Positions 1 to 8,620 of a DNA stretch of 64,000 nt are shown here, one piece after another. Made by a program: the position numbers and the translations under genes. Source of the DNA: Nocardioides silvaticus (GTDB taxonomy: Bacteria; Actinomycetota; Actinomycetes; Propionibacteriales; Nocardioidaceae); the NCBI RefSeq assembly GCF_003160695.1, contig NZ_QGDD01000007.1:186001-250000 (forward strand), read 5' to 3'. Within the stretch, counting starts at the first letter, position 1. Each line of letters begins with the position of its first letter. The notes beneath the pieces are model-generated. The model was not told the DNA's origin, made no database searches, and saw only the letters and a list, made by a program, of their open reading frames with translations.

Positions 1-163
1 GGTTCCGCGGAAGCGGATGGCCTGCGCAGGGGATCAGAGCATGACCAGCAGTTGCGGCTCCGTCTCGAGCGGAGCGCGGCCGGTGTCCACGCCCTGAGCG
101 CCTGCGCTCAGGGCGTTCGTCATTCGGAGCCTCCACCCGGTGGTCAGACCCGGAAGGAGACCC
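1..163 (+). promoter_or_regulatory. Probable L10 leader of the rplJ-rplL operon
   Basis: The 163 bases before rplJ hold two dyads: GCTCCG/CGGAGC at 57-75, and a perfect 10-bp stem GCCCTGAGCG/CGCTCAGGGC with a CCTG loop at 91-114. Bacterial rplJ mRNAs commonly carry a structured leader bound by the L10-(L12)n complex, which represses translation. I infer the same role here from position and structure. I could not align it to a covariance model. The 91-114 hairpin has no U tract, so it is unlikely to be a simple terminator. Confidence 0.5.
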
Positions 164-871
164 ATGGCGCGGGCAGACAAGCAGGCCGCCGTCGCGGAGA
201 TCACTGAGCAGTTCAGTGACGCCGCCGGTGCTGTGCTGACCGAGTACCGCGGTCTCACCGTGAAGCAGCTGCAGGAACTGCGGCGCTCACTCGGCGAGAA
301 CGCCAGCTACGCCGTGGTCAAGAACACGCTGACCAAGATCGCCGCCAAGGAGGCGGGGATCGAGGGCTTCGACGAGCTCCTCACCGGCCCGACCGCGATC
401 GCCTTCATCAAGGGCGACGTCGTCGAGGCCGCGAAGGGTCTGCGTGACTTTGCCAAGGCCAACCCCACCCTTGTCATCAAGGGTGGTGTCCTGGACGGCA
501 AGCAGCTCGAGCCGGCCGAGATCGCCAAGCTGGCCGATCTCGAGTCGCGCGAGGTCCTGCTGGGCAAGCTGGCGGGCGCGATGCTCGCCTCGCTGAGCCA
601 GGCCGTCTACCTCCTCAACGCGCCGCTGGCCCAGGCCGCCCGCCTCGCGGGTGCGCTGCAGGCCAAGGCCGCTGAGGACCCCTCGATCCTCGCAGGTGGT
701 GCGGCCCCGTCCGATGTGGACAGTCCCGTCGCCGCCGAGGAGGCCCCCGCGGACGAGGCTCCGGCCGAGACCGCCGAGGCCCCCGCCGACGAGGCCCCCG
801 CCGAGGAGGCGGCTCCTGAGGAGCCCGCCGCCGAGGCTGCCTCCGACGAGGGCGACACCGCCGAGGCCTGA
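164..871 (+). CDS. rplJ: 50S ribosomal protein L10
   Basis: This is the stalk-base protein of the large subunit. It anchors L7/L12 dimers and, with them, feeds back on its own mRNA. The start is ATG 164, with a strong GGAAGGAGA ribosome site at 152-160. An upstream in-frame GTG at 140 lacks such a site. The N-terminal 165 or so residues match L10 ([35 protein letters not shown]). From about residue 178 the 235-residue protein continues as an acidic Ala/Glu/Pro tail built from near-repeats of [10 protein letters not shown]. Typical L10 has 165-180 residues, so this tail is an extension. It is followed 90 bases later by rplL. Confidence 0.97.
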   Translation: MARADKQAAVAEITEQFSDAAGAVLTEYRGLTVKQLQELRRSLGENASYAVVKNTLTKIAAKEAGIEGFDELLTGPTAIAFIKGDVVEAAKGLRDFAKANPTLVIKGGVLDGKQLEPAEIAKLADLESREVLLGKLAGAMLASLSQAVYLLNAPLAQAARLAGALQAKAAEDPSILAGGAAPSDVDSPVAAEEAPADEAPAETAEAPADEAPAEEAAPEEPAAEAASDEGDTAEA

Positions 872-961
872 CCGGCCCCGGCAACCACCACCTGCAGTAC
901 CCATTTATCGGCCAGGTCCGGCCGCACCCGCGGCCGACCACCAACGGAAGGAAACGCCATC

Positions 962-1360
962 ATGGCGAAGCTCACCACTGACGAGCTCCTCGACGCGTTC
1001 AAGGAGATGACCCTCATCGAGCTCTCCGAGTTCGTGAAGCAGTTCGAGGAGACCTTCGGCGTCACCGCCGCTGCTCCGGTCGCCGTTGCCGCCGCGCCCG
1101 CCGCCGGCGGTGCCGCTGCGGGCGGCGAGGCTGGCGGCGACGCCGGCCAGGACGAGTTCGACGTCATCCTCGAGTCCGCCGGTGACAAGAAGATCAACGT
1201 CATCAAGGAGGTGCGCGGCCTGACCTCGCTCGGTCTCAAGGAGGCCAAGGACCTCGTCGAGGGCGCCCCGAAGCCGGTCCTGGAGAAGGTCGCGAAGGAC
1301 GCTGCGGAGAAGGCCAAGGAGGCCCTCGAGGCCGCCGGCGCCACCGTCACCCTCAAGTGA
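962..1360 (+). CDS. rplL: 50S ribosomal protein L7/L12
   Basis: This is the multicopy stalk protein that recruits translation GTPases. It has 132 residues in the usual order: an N-terminal dimerisation segment (about 1-33, [20 protein letters not shown]), an Ala/Gly-rich hinge (about 38-58), and a globular C-terminal domain with the conserved [10 protein letters not shown] and [12 protein letters not shown] segments. The start ATG 962 has GGAAGGAAA at 946-954 in front. It is cotranscribed with rplJ and ends just before a strong hairpin at 1381-1412. Confidence 0.98.
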   Translation: MAKLTTDELLDAFKEMTLIELSEFVKQFEETFGVTAAAPVAVAAAPAAGGAAAGGEAGGDAGQDEFDVILESAGDKKINVIKEVRGLTSLGLKEAKDLVEGAPKPVLEKVAKDAAEKAKEALEAAGATVTLK

Positions 1361-1380
1361 CGGTCTGACGTCTCCGACGA

Positions 1381-1418
1381 GAGGCGGGTCCCCCCACCGG
1401 GGGTCCCGCCTCTTGTCA
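1381..1418 (+). terminator. Terminator after rplL
   Basis: The arms GAGGCGGG-T-CCCCC (1381-1394) and GGGGG-T-CCCGCCTC (1399-1412) pair over 13 bp around one T-T mismatch and a short loop. The downstream TTGTCACATTT is only moderately T-rich. Position 20 bases after the rplL stop supports intrinsic termination of the ribosomal operon. Confidence 0.85.
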
Positions 1419-1571
1419 CATTTGGGCACGTCACGGGGCCTGGGCCGCACGTTAGTGGGACAGCTGTCTCGGATTGGGGGCCGAGGTGACGCGCGACACG
1501 GTTTCCGCGTAACGTGCGCTCCGCGGCTGCGTTGTTCCAACGCAGTCCCTGGGAGCGAGGAAGAGGTCAGC
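1419..1571 (+). promoter_or_regulatory. Candidate control region of the mce operon
   Basis: Two symmetric sites lie between the rplL terminator and mceG: GACAGCTGTC at 1459-1468, and CTGCGTTG-TTC-CAACGCAG at 1527-1545 with perfect 8-bp arms. A loose promoter (GTGACG at 1486-1491, 18-base gap, TAACGT at 1510-1515) would start transcription just before the second dyad. That dyad could then be an operator at +1 or a small mRNA hairpin. No regulator gene lies next to the operon. Confidence 0.35.
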
Positions 1572-2540
1572 ATGGGCGTCGACGTGGCAGTCAGCAACCT
1601 GACGAAACGATTTGGCAAGCAGCTCATCTGGGCAGACGTCTCCCTCACGCTCCCCGCCGGCGAGATCTCGGTGATGCTGGGCCCGTCCGGTACGGGCAAG
1701 TCCGTGTTCCTCAAGGCGCTGATCGGCCTGATCAAGCCGGACGAGGGCTCGATCCTCATCGAGGGCACCGACATCGCCTCCTGCTCCGAGAAGGAGCTCT
1801 ACGAGGTCCGGAAGCTGTTCGGCGTGCTGTTCCAGGACGGCGCGATGTTCGGCTCGATGAACCTCTACGACAACGTCGCCTTCCCGCTGCGCGAGCACAC
1901 CCGCAAGAGCGAGTCCGAGATCCGTGACATCGTCATGGAGAAGATGGACCTCGTCGGTCTCCTCGGAGCGGAGTTCAAGCTCCCCGGTGAGATCTCGGGC
2001 GGTATGCGCAAGCGGGCCGGGCTCGCCCGGGCGCTGGTCCTCGACCCGGAGATCCTGCTGATCGACGAGCCGGACTCCGGCCTCGACCCGGTCCGCACGT
2101 CGTTCATCAACCAGCTGTTCGTCGACCTGAACGCGCAGATCGACGCGACGTTCCTGATCGTGACCCACGACGTGCACTCGGTGCGGATCGTGCCCGACCA
2201 GATCGGCCTGCTCTACCACAAGCACCTGGCCATGTACGGCCCGCGCGAGATGCTGCTGTCCTCGGACGAGCCGGTGGTGCGCCAGTTCCTCAACGCGCAG
2301 ACCGTCGGACCGATCGGCATGTCCGAGGAGAAGGACGCCGACCAGCTGGCCGCCGAGCAGGGCATCGACCTCCCACCGCTGCCGCCGATCCCGCTGCAGC
2401 TCGAGCCGTCCAACGGCATCCCGCGGCGCAGCCAGCGGCCGCCGGGTGAGTGGTGCCGCCTCAACGGCATCACCCCGCCCCCGGGTTCGTTCACCAAAGA
2501 GGCCGAGCACGCCAGCGGCGCCTCCCAGCAGGCTCACTGA
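1572..2540 (+). CDS. mceG: MceG/Mkl-type ABC transporter ATPase
   Basis: This is the cytoplasmic ATPase that powers Mce lipid importers, working with YrbE/MlaE permeases. It has 322 residues. Walker A GPSGTGKS is at about 37-44, the Q-loop is around FQDGAMFGSMNLYDN (88-101), the signature SGGMRKRAG at 142-150, Walker B ILLIDEP at 161-167, and the H-loop is VTHDVH. About 70 residues after the nucleotide-binding domain are Pro-rich, as in actinobacterial Mkl proteins. Start ATG 1572 follows GAGGAAGAGG. The frame is open further upstream, but those residues look non-coding. It heads an operon whose permease and Mce genes follow within ten bases, so this is a dedicated ATPase. Confidence 0.92.
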   Translation: MGVDVAVSNLTKRFGKQLIWADVSLTLPAGEISVMLGPSGTGKSVFLKALIGLIKPDEGSILIEGTDIASCSEKELYEVRKLFGVLFQDGAMFGSMNLYDNVAFPLREHTRKSESEIRDIVMEKMDLVGLLGAEFKLPGEISGGMRKRAGLARALVLDPEILLIDEPDSGLDPVRTSFINQLFVDLNAQIDATFLIVTHDVHSVRIVPDQIGLLYHKHLAMYGPREMLLSSDEPVVRQFLNAQTVGPIGMSEEKDADQLAAEQGIDLPPLPPIPLQLEPSNGIPRRSQRPPGEWCRLNGITPPPGSFTKEAEHASGASQQAH

Positions 2541-2549
2541 CGGATATCG

Positions 2550-3332
2550 ATGTCCTCTACGGCCGCTCGAGTTCTCGCGCCGGTCGGCACCGCAGGCAAG
2601 CTTTTCGCCTTCGGTCTCGATGTCGGACGCGGACTCTTCCGACGCCCCTTCCAGCTGCGTGAGTTCCTGCAGCAGGCCTGGTTCATCGCGTCGGTCACCA
2701 TCATCCCGACCGCGTTGGTCGCGATCCCGTTCGGAGCCGTCATCGCGCTCCAGGTCGGTGGTCTGATCAAGCAGTTCGGTGCGCAGTCCTTCACGGGCAC
2801 CGCCTCCGTCCTCGCGGTGATCCAGCAGGCGGGCCCGATCGCGACCGCGCTGCTGATTGCGGGCGCCGGCGGCTCGGCCATCGCCGCCGACCTGGGCGCC
2901 CGGAAGATCCGCGAAGAGCTCGACGCGATGATGGTGCTCGGCATCGACCCGATCCAGCGCCTGGTCGCTCCCCGGGTGCTCGCCTGCATGCTCGTCGCGG
3001 TCTTCCTCAACGGCATGGTCAGCGTCGTCGGTGTCGCCGGCGGCTACGTCTTCAACGTGATCCTCCAGGACGGGACCCCCGGCGCCTACCTCGCGAGCTT
3101 CACCGCGCTGGCCCAGCTCCCCGACGTGTGGATCGGCATGATCAAGGCGCTGGTGTTCGGCCTCATCGCCGCCATCGTCGCCGCCTACAAGGGCATGAAC
3201 GCCGCCGGCGGGCCGAAGGGTGTCGGCGACGCCGTGAACGAGTCCGTCGTCATCACCTTCCTGCTCCTCTTCGTCGTCAACTTCATCCTGAGCACGATCT
3301 ACCTCCAAGTCGTGCCACCGAAGACGGGTTGA
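2550..3332 (+). CDS. YrbE/MlaE-family permease, first copy
   Basis: This is an integral-membrane permease subunit of the Mce lipid importer. It has 260 residues with the MlaE-domain landmarks: a hydrophobic N-terminal segment (SVTIIPTALVAIPFGAVIALQ), the motif GSAIAADLGARKIREELDAM that contacts the ATPase, and a C-terminal stretch GDAVNESVVITFLLLFVVNF. About five membrane segments are visible. ATG 2550 follows the mceG stop by nine bases. No clear ribosome site is seen, so translation may be coupled. It pairs with the next gene, in the standard YrbEA-YrbEB arrangement. Confidence 0.93.
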   Translation: MSSTAARVLAPVGTAGKLFAFGLDVGRGLFRRPFQLREFLQQAWFIASVTIIPTALVAIPFGAVIALQVGGLIKQFGAQSFTGTASVLAVIQQAGPIATALLIAGAGGSAIAADLGARKIREELDAMMVLGIDPIQRLVAPRVLACMLVAVFLNGMVSVVGVAGGYVFNVILQDGTPGAYLASFTALAQLPDVWIGMIKALVFGLIAAIVAAYKGMNAAGGPKGVGDAVNESVVITFLLLFVVNFILSTIYLQVVPPKTG

Positions 3333-3336
3333 CGAC

Positions 3337-4164
3337 ATGGCGAACGTGAAGGCGATCTACGAGCGGCCGCTCAAGGGCCTCGACACCCTCGGGCACGAGC
3401 TGTCGTTCTACATCCGCGTCATTCTCGCGGTGCCGCGCACCGTCGCGCACTACCCGCGCGAGATCGTGCGCCTGCTGGCCGAGGTGACCCTCGGCTCCGG
3501 CGCGCTCGCGGTCATCGGCGGCACCATCGGCGTCATCCTCGGCATGACGTTCTTCACCGGCGCCCAGGTCGGGCTGTCCGGGTACGCCGCGCTCAACCAG
3601 CTCGGCACGGCTGCGTTCTCCGGGTTCGTGTCCGCCTACTTCAACACCCGCGAGATCGCACCGCTGGTCGCCGGCATCGCGCTCGCGGCCACGGTCGGCT
3701 GCGGGTTCACCGCCCAGCTCGGTGCGATGCGGATCTCGGAGGAGGTCGACGCGCTCGAGGTGATGGCGATTCCCTCGATGCGCTTCCTGGTCGCCACCCG
3801 GGTCGTTGCCGGCCTGATCGCGATCGTGCCGCTCTACGTGGTCGGTCTGCTGTCGTCGTACGTCGCCAGCCGGCTCGTCGTCACCGCCTACTACGGCCAG
3901 TCGTCCGGGACCTACGACCACTACTTCAACCAGTTCCTGCCACCGGGCGACGTCTTGTGGTCGTTCGGGAAGGTGCTCGTCTTCTCCGTGGTGGTCATCC
4001 TGATCCACTGCTACCACGGCTACACGGCGTCCGGCGGCCCCGCAGGGGTGGGCGTCGCCGTGGGACGCGCTGTCCGCACCAGCATCGTGGCCATCAACGT
4101 CATCGACCTCTTCTTGTCGATGGCGATCTGGGGCACCACGACGACCGTCAGATTGGCCGGGTGA
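3337..4164 (+). CDS. YrbE/MlaE-family permease, second copy
   Basis: This is the second permease subunit, 275 residues. It shares the MlaE core with the preceding gene: TVGCGFTAQLGAMRISEEVDALEVMAI aligns with that gene's ADLGARKIREELDAM region, and the C-terminus has VGRAVRTSIVAINVIDLFLSMAI. Several hydrophobic segments cover most of residues 50-270. It starts at ATG 3337, four bases after the previous stop, and is followed by mceA after seven bases. The two permeases probably form a heterodimer around which the Mce hexamer assembles; this comes from family knowledge. Confidence 0.93.
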   Translation: MANVKAIYERPLKGLDTLGHELSFYIRVILAVPRTVAHYPREIVRLLAEVTLGSGALAVIGGTIGVILGMTFFTGAQVGLSGYAALNQLGTAAFSGFVSAYFNTREIAPLVAGIALAATVGCGFTAQLGAMRISEEVDALEVMAIPSMRFLVATRVVAGLIAIVPLYVVGLLSSYVASRLVVTAYYGQSSGTYDHYFNQFLPPGDVLWSFGKVLVFSVVVILIHCYHGYTASGGPAGVGVAVGRAVRTSIVAINVIDLFLSMAIWGTTTTVRLAG

Positions 4165-4171
4165 GGCAGCC

Positions 4172-5449
4172 GTGCTCGACAAGGCTCTGACCTTCACCAA
4201 GACCCTCGGCGTGGTCTTCGTCTGCCTCCTGCTCGTCGGCGTCTGGCTGACCTACGCGATCTTCACCAAGAAGTTCTCCGACTACGACGAGGTGAAGCTC
4301 GAGACCAGCTCGGTCGGTCTCCAGCTGCCCAGCCGCGCGGACGTGAAGATCCGCGGCGTCATCGTCGGCGAGGTGCTCGAGATGGACGCGGTCGAGGAGG
4401 GCGGGGCCGAGCTGACGCTCGGCATCTACCCCGACGAGCTCGACACGATCCCGGGCAACGTGACCGCGTCGATCGTCCCGAAGACCCTCTTCGGCGAGAA
4501 GTACGTCTCGCTGGTGATCCCCGAGTCCGGCGCCGAAGGCACGCTCAGCGCCGGGGACACCATCACGAAGACCGAGCTCGGTACCGAGGTCGAGGAGGTC
4601 CTCTCCGACCTCTACCCGCTCCTCGAGGCCGTGCAGCCGGCCGACCTCAACGCCACGCTGTCGGCACTCGCGACCGCCCTCGAGGGCCGCGGCGCCCAGC
4701 TCGGCGAGAACCTCGAGGTCGTCGACTCCTACCTCAAGCGCATCAACCCGCAGATCCCGGCGCTGCTCGACGACCTGGCGCTCACCGCGCAGGTCTCCGA
4801 CGTGTACGCCGACATCCTCCCCGAGGTGGCCCAGATCCTCGACGACACCGTCGTGACCACCGGCACCCTGGAGGAGAAGGAGGCGACGCTGAACGGCGCG
4901 CTGAAGGACATCCGCGCCTTCGCCGACACCGCGCGCGGCTTCCTCGACCGCAACGGCGCGCTGATCCGCACGGCCAACGAGCTCACCACCACCCAGGTGG
5001 ACCTGATCGCCCGCTACTCCAGCGAGTTCCCCTGCGTGTTCGGGGCGCTCAACAACATCGCGCCCCGGATCGCCTCCATGTTCCGTGGCTACGAGCTCCA
5101 CATCGTGCTCGAGACGCTGCCGAACCAGCCGCGCAAGTACACCGTCGCCGACCAGCCGCGGTTCGCCGACTACACCGGCCCGCGCTGCTACAACCTGCCC
5201 CTCCCGCCGTGGACCCAGGAGAACCCGCTGACCGACGTGCCGAACTTCAACGACGGCGTCGACGAGCCCACCGGCAAGGGCACCATGCGTGTCGCCCCGG
5301 GCTTCGAGGACCCCGTCGGCTACCGCGGCACCCCGGAGGACATGGCCCTGCTGCGGGACCTGGTCGTCGGTGAGTACGGCGAGGACGCCGACGCCGACCT
5401 CGGCGTGCTGCTCTACGGCCCGGTCGTCGCCGAGGCGGGTGACCGCTGA
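4172..5449 (+). CDS. mceA: Mce-family substrate-binding protein, MceA position
   Basis: This is the first of six different Mce proteins thought to form a hexameric lipid-carrying tube across the envelope. It has 425 residues: an N-terminal anchor (LGVVFVCLLLVGVWLTYAI, about residues 10-28), an MCE/MlaD domain (about 40-125, with the DVKIRGVIVGEVLEMD motif and IVPKTLFGEKYVSLVIP), then a long helical region with heptad character and a Cys-containing C-terminal domain. The start is GTG 4172. The stop codon shares one base with the next start, which indicates translational coupling. Confidence 0.92.
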   Translation: MLDKALTFTKTLGVVFVCLLLVGVWLTYAIFTKKFSDYDEVKLETSSVGLQLPSRADVKIRGVIVGEVLEMDAVEEGGAELTLGIYPDELDTIPGNVTASIVPKTLFGEKYVSLVIPESGAEGTLSAGDTITKTELGTEVEEVLSDLYPLLEAVQPADLNATLSALATALEGRGAQLGENLEVVDSYLKRINPQIPALLDDLALTAQVSDVYADILPEVAQILDDTVVTTGTLEEKEATLNGALKDIRAFADTARGFLDRNGALIRTANELTTTQVDLIARYSSEFPCVFGALNNIAPRIASMFRGYELHIVLETLPNQPRKYTVADQPRFADYTGPRCYNLPLPPWTQENPLTDVPNFNDGVDEPTGKGTMRVAPGFEDPVGYRGTPEDMALLRDLVVGEYGEDADADLGVLLYGPVVAEAGDR

Positions 5450-6486
5450 TGGCGCTCACGCTCGACAAGAAGACCACCGGCGACCTCGTCCGGCTGCTCG
5501 TCTTCATGCTGACCACGGGGCTCGCCACCGGCCTGCTGGTGATCACGATCGGCAACCTCTCCTTCGGTGCCACCAAGGAGTACAAGGCCGAGTTCGCCGA
5601 CGTGACCGGTGTGGTCAACGGCGACGACGTCCGCGTCGCCGGGGTCAAGGTCGGCACCGTCCAGGACATCGAGATTGTCGAGGACAACCGAGCGCTGGTG
5701 ACGTTCTCCGTCGACGCCGACACCCGGCTCGACACCTCCACCCACGCCACCATCCGGTTCCGGAACCTGCTGGGCCAGCGCTACATCTCCTTGACCCGCG
5801 AGGGCAAGGGCGACGAGGAGCTCGACGAGGGCGACACGATCCCGGTCGACCGGACCCAGCCGGCCCTCGACCTGACCGTGCTGTTCAACGGCTTCAAGCC
5901 GCTGTTCGAGGCGCTGTCGCCCGACGACATCAACAAGCTGTCCTACGAGATCGTCCAGGTCTTCCAGGGCGAGGGCGGCACCGTGGAAAGCCTGCTCGCC
6001 AGCACCGCTTCGCTGACGAAGACCCTCGCCGATCGCGACCAGGTCATCGGTGACCTGCTCGAGAACCTCACCTACGTCCTCGACCACATCGCCGACCGCG
6101 ACCAGCAGCTCGGCCAGCTGATCGTGAGCTTCCAGAACCTGGTGACGGGCCTGAAGCAGGACCGGGAGGCGATCCTCGACTCCCTCGACGGCATCTCCGA
6201 GCTCGCGGTCGAGACCGCCGGCCTGGTCGACGACATCCGCGAGCCGTTCGTGCAGGACATCCGGCAGGCGCGGAAGTTCCTCTCCGTGCTCGACCGCAAC
6301 AAGGGGGAGATCGACCGCGTGCTGCAGGTGATGCCGATCAAGGTCAACAAGTTCGGCCGCACCGGTTCCTACGGGTCCTGGTTCAACTTCTACCTGTGCC
6401 ACTTCAAGGCGAAGGTGCGGATCGGCAAGGACGTCCTCGTCCAGCCGCTCTACTCCGTCGGCGCGGACAGGTGCACGCTGCCATGA
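5449..6486 (+). CDS. mceB: Mce-family protein, MceB position
   Basis: This is the second Mce subunit, 345 residues. A membrane anchor lies around residues 14-38 (LLVFMLTTGLATGLLVITIG). The MCE domain contains VNGDDVRVAGVKVGTVQDIEIVE and RFRNLLGQRYISLT. A helical tail follows (about 140-300). The C-terminus has two cysteines (LCHFKAK and DRCTLP) in the position usual for actinobacterial MceB. ATG 5449 overlaps the mceA stop by one base, and the stop overlaps mceC as ATGA. No lipobox is seen. Confidence 0.92.
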   Translation: MALTLDKKTTGDLVRLLVFMLTTGLATGLLVITIGNLSFGATKEYKAEFADVTGVVNGDDVRVAGVKVGTVQDIEIVEDNRALVTFSVDADTRLDTSTHATIRFRNLLGQRYISLTREGKGDEELDEGDTIPVDRTQPALDLTVLFNGFKPLFEALSPDDINKLSYEIVQVFQGEGGTVESLLASTASLTKTLADRDQVIGDLLENLTYVLDHIADRDQQLGQLIVSFQNLVTGLKQDREAILDSLDGISELAVETAGLVDDIREPFVQDIRQARKFLSVLDRNKGEIDRVLQVMPIKVNKFGRTGSYGSWFNFYLCHFKAKVRIGKDVLVQPLYSVGADRCTLP

Positions 6487-7460
6487 GCAAACCGTTCCGC
6501 GAGCGCAACCCCGTCGTCATCGGCTTCGTCGGGTTCGCCGTCCTGATCCTGGGCTTCCTGGCCGCGTTCCGCGCCCAGGACCTGCCCCTCATCGGCGGCG
6601 GCGACACCTACTACGCCGAGTTCGCCGAGTCCGGCGGGCTGAAGGTCAACGACGAGGTCCGGCTCTCCGGCGTCCGCGTCGGCAAGGTCGACTCGATCGA
6701 GCTGAAGGACGGCAAGGTCCGGGTCGGCTTCAAGATCAAGACCGACGCCACGCTCGGCACCGAGACCGCGGCCGCGATCAAGGTCAAGACCATCCTCGGC
6801 TCGATGTTCCTCGCGATCGAGCCGGCCGGAAGCGGGGAGATGGACGAGGAGGCCGTCATCCCGGAGGACCGCACGACCTCGCCGTTCGACGTCGTCGACG
6901 CCTTCGAAGGGCTCGCCGAGACCTCCGCGGACATCGACACCGACCAGCTCGCCGCCTCGCTGACGACGCTGGCCGACCTGACCCGCAACACGCCGGAGGA
7001 GTTCCGCGCCGCGCTGGAGGGCGTCTCGTCGCTCTCGGAAGTCATCGCTTCCCGCGACGACGAGATCAACTCGCTCCTCCAGAGCCTGACCCGGGTCTCC
7101 ACCGTGCTCGACGCCCGCGACGAGGACATCATCAAGCTGATGGACGACGCCGACGTCCTGTTCCGCGCCCTGCTGCAGCGGCGCGAGGCGGTCCACAACA
7201 TCCTGGTCTCGACCGTGACGCTGAGCGAGGAGCTGACGGCGCTGGTGCGTCAGTCGCGCGCCGACCTCAAGCCGGCCCTGCGGCACCTCGAGTCGGTGCT
7301 GGCGGTGGTCAACAAGAACGAGGACAACCTCGACCGGTCTCTGCAGCTGATGGCGCCGTTCTACACGGTCTTCGCCAACGTGTTCGCCAACGGCCCCTGG
7401 TGGGACACCTACATCGCGAACCTGCCGCCGGTCCCCGGCCCGGGGGGTGGTCTCGGATGA
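6483..7460 (+). CDS. mceC: Mce-family protein, MceC position
   Basis: This is the third Mce subunit, 325 residues from ATG 6483, which overlaps the mceB stop by four bases. The open frame extends upstream but the overlapping start is the natural one. The anchor is VIGFVGFAVLILGFLAAF (about 10-28). The MCE domain follows with VNDEVRLSGVRVGKVDSIEL and IKVKTILGSMFLAIEP, then a helical region rich in charged heptads. The C-terminal NGPWWDTYIANLPP is typical of MceC-type members. It is expressed as part of the coupled mceA-F block. Confidence 0.92.
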   Translation: MSKPFRERNPVVIGFVGFAVLILGFLAAFRAQDLPLIGGGDTYYAEFAESGGLKVNDEVRLSGVRVGKVDSIELKDGKVRVGFKIKTDATLGTETAAAIKVKTILGSMFLAIEPAGSGEMDEEAVIPEDRTTSPFDVVDAFEGLAETSADIDTDQLAASLTTLADLTRNTPEEFRAALEGVSSLSEVIASRDDEINSLLQSLTRVSTVLDARDEDIIKLMDDADVLFRALLQRREAVHNILVSTVTLSEELTALVRQSRADLKPALRHLESVLAVVNKNEDNLDRSLQLMAPFYTVFANVFANGPWWDTYIANLPPVPGPGGGLG

Positions 7461-8620
7461 ACAGCACGCTGCAGCGGGTCCTGCCGCTCGTCGTGATCGG
7501 CCTGCTGGTCGCAGCCGGAGCCATCTGGTTCTTCGGCTCGGGGAGCAGTGCCAACACGGTGACCGCCTACTTCCCCCGCACCGTGTCGGTCTACGAAGGC
7601 AGCGACGTCCGCGTGCTCGGCGTCCCCGTCGGCAAGGTCGACGAGGTGACGCCGCAGGGCACGCAGGTCAAGGTCGTCATGACGTACGACGAGGAGATCC
7701 AGATCCCGGCCGACGCGCAGGCCGTGATCGTGTCGCCCTCGGTCGTCGGCGACCGCTACATCCAGCTGACGCCCGCCTTCGAGGACGGCGACGAGGTGAT
7801 GGCGGACAACACGGTCCTCAGCACCAAGCTCACCGCGGTCCCGCTCGAGCTCGACGAGATCTACGGCAGCCTCGACGAGCTGACCGTCGCGCTCGGCCCG
7901 AACGGCGCGAACTCCGAGGGCGCGCTGACCGACCTGCTCGAGCAGACCGCCAAGAACTTCGGCGGCCAGGGCGCCCGGTTCAAGCAGACGATCGAGGACT
8001 TCGGCGACCTGAGCGCCACGCTCGACAACAACAAGGACGAGCTCTTCAACTCCGCGCGCCGGCTCCAGGCGTTCATCGAGACGCTGGCGGAGAACGACAC
8101 CACGGTCCGCGACTTCAACCGGTCGCTGGGCAACGTGTCGGAGCTGCTCGCGGGGGAGAGCGACGAGCTGACCTCGGCGCTGGAGAACCTCGGGGTCGCC
8201 CTCGACGTCGTCGGTGACTTCGTCAGCGAGAACCGCGCCTCGCTCGGCCGCAACATCCGCGGCGTCAACCGGGTCGCCAAGCTCTTGGTCCGGCACCGCC
8301 AGGACCTCGACGTGATCCTGGAGGCCGGTCCGCTGGCGCTCAACAACCTCGGCCTCGGCTACAACCCGCAGGCCGGCACGCTCGACGCCAACGCCAACAT
8401 CGGGAACCTCGTGAAGGGCCTGACCAGCGATCCGACCCAGGTGCTGTGCGAGCTGATCGCGGCCAACGACCCCCAGGGCAACCTCTGCAAGATCCTCGAG
8501 GGCCTGCCGCTGCCGGGCAACAACCGCGGCGTCCCGTTCGGCCTCGGCACCGGTTCCCGCACCGGCGAGGACGCGGCCTACGACCCGACGCTCAACGGAC
8601 TCGTGGAGGTCGCACGATGA
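7457..8620 (+). CDS. mceD: Mce-family protein, MceD position
   Basis: This is the fourth Mce subunit, 387 residues from ATG 7457, overlapping mceC by four bases. N-terminal hydrophobic segment VLPLVVIGLLVAAGAIWFFG is at residues 7-26. The MCE domain has GSDVRVLGVPVGKVDEVTP and IVSPSVVGDRYIQLTP. The helical region follows, and the C-terminal part (LCELIAANDPQGNLCKILEG) carries two cysteines. Overlap with mceE as ATGA continues the coupling. Subunit order A to F matches mycobacterial mce operons. Confidence 0.92.
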   Translation: MNSTLQRVLPLVVIGLLVAAGAIWFFGSGSSANTVTAYFPRTVSVYEGSDVRVLGVPVGKVDEVTPQGTQVKVVMTYDEEIQIPADAQAVIVSPSVVGDRYIQLTPAFEDGDEVMADNTVLSTKLTAVPLELDEIYGSLDELTVALGPNGANSEGALTDLLEQTAKNFGGQGARFKQTIEDFGDLSATLDNNKDELFNSARRLQAFIETLAENDTTVRDFNRSLGNVSELLAGESDELTSALENLGVALDVVGDFVSENRASLGRNIRGVNRVAKLLVRHRQDLDVILEAGPLALNNLGLGYNPQAGTLDANANIGNLVKGLTSDPTQVLCELIAANDPQGNLCKILEGLPLPGNNRGVPFGLGTGSRTGEDAAYDPTLNGLVEVAR

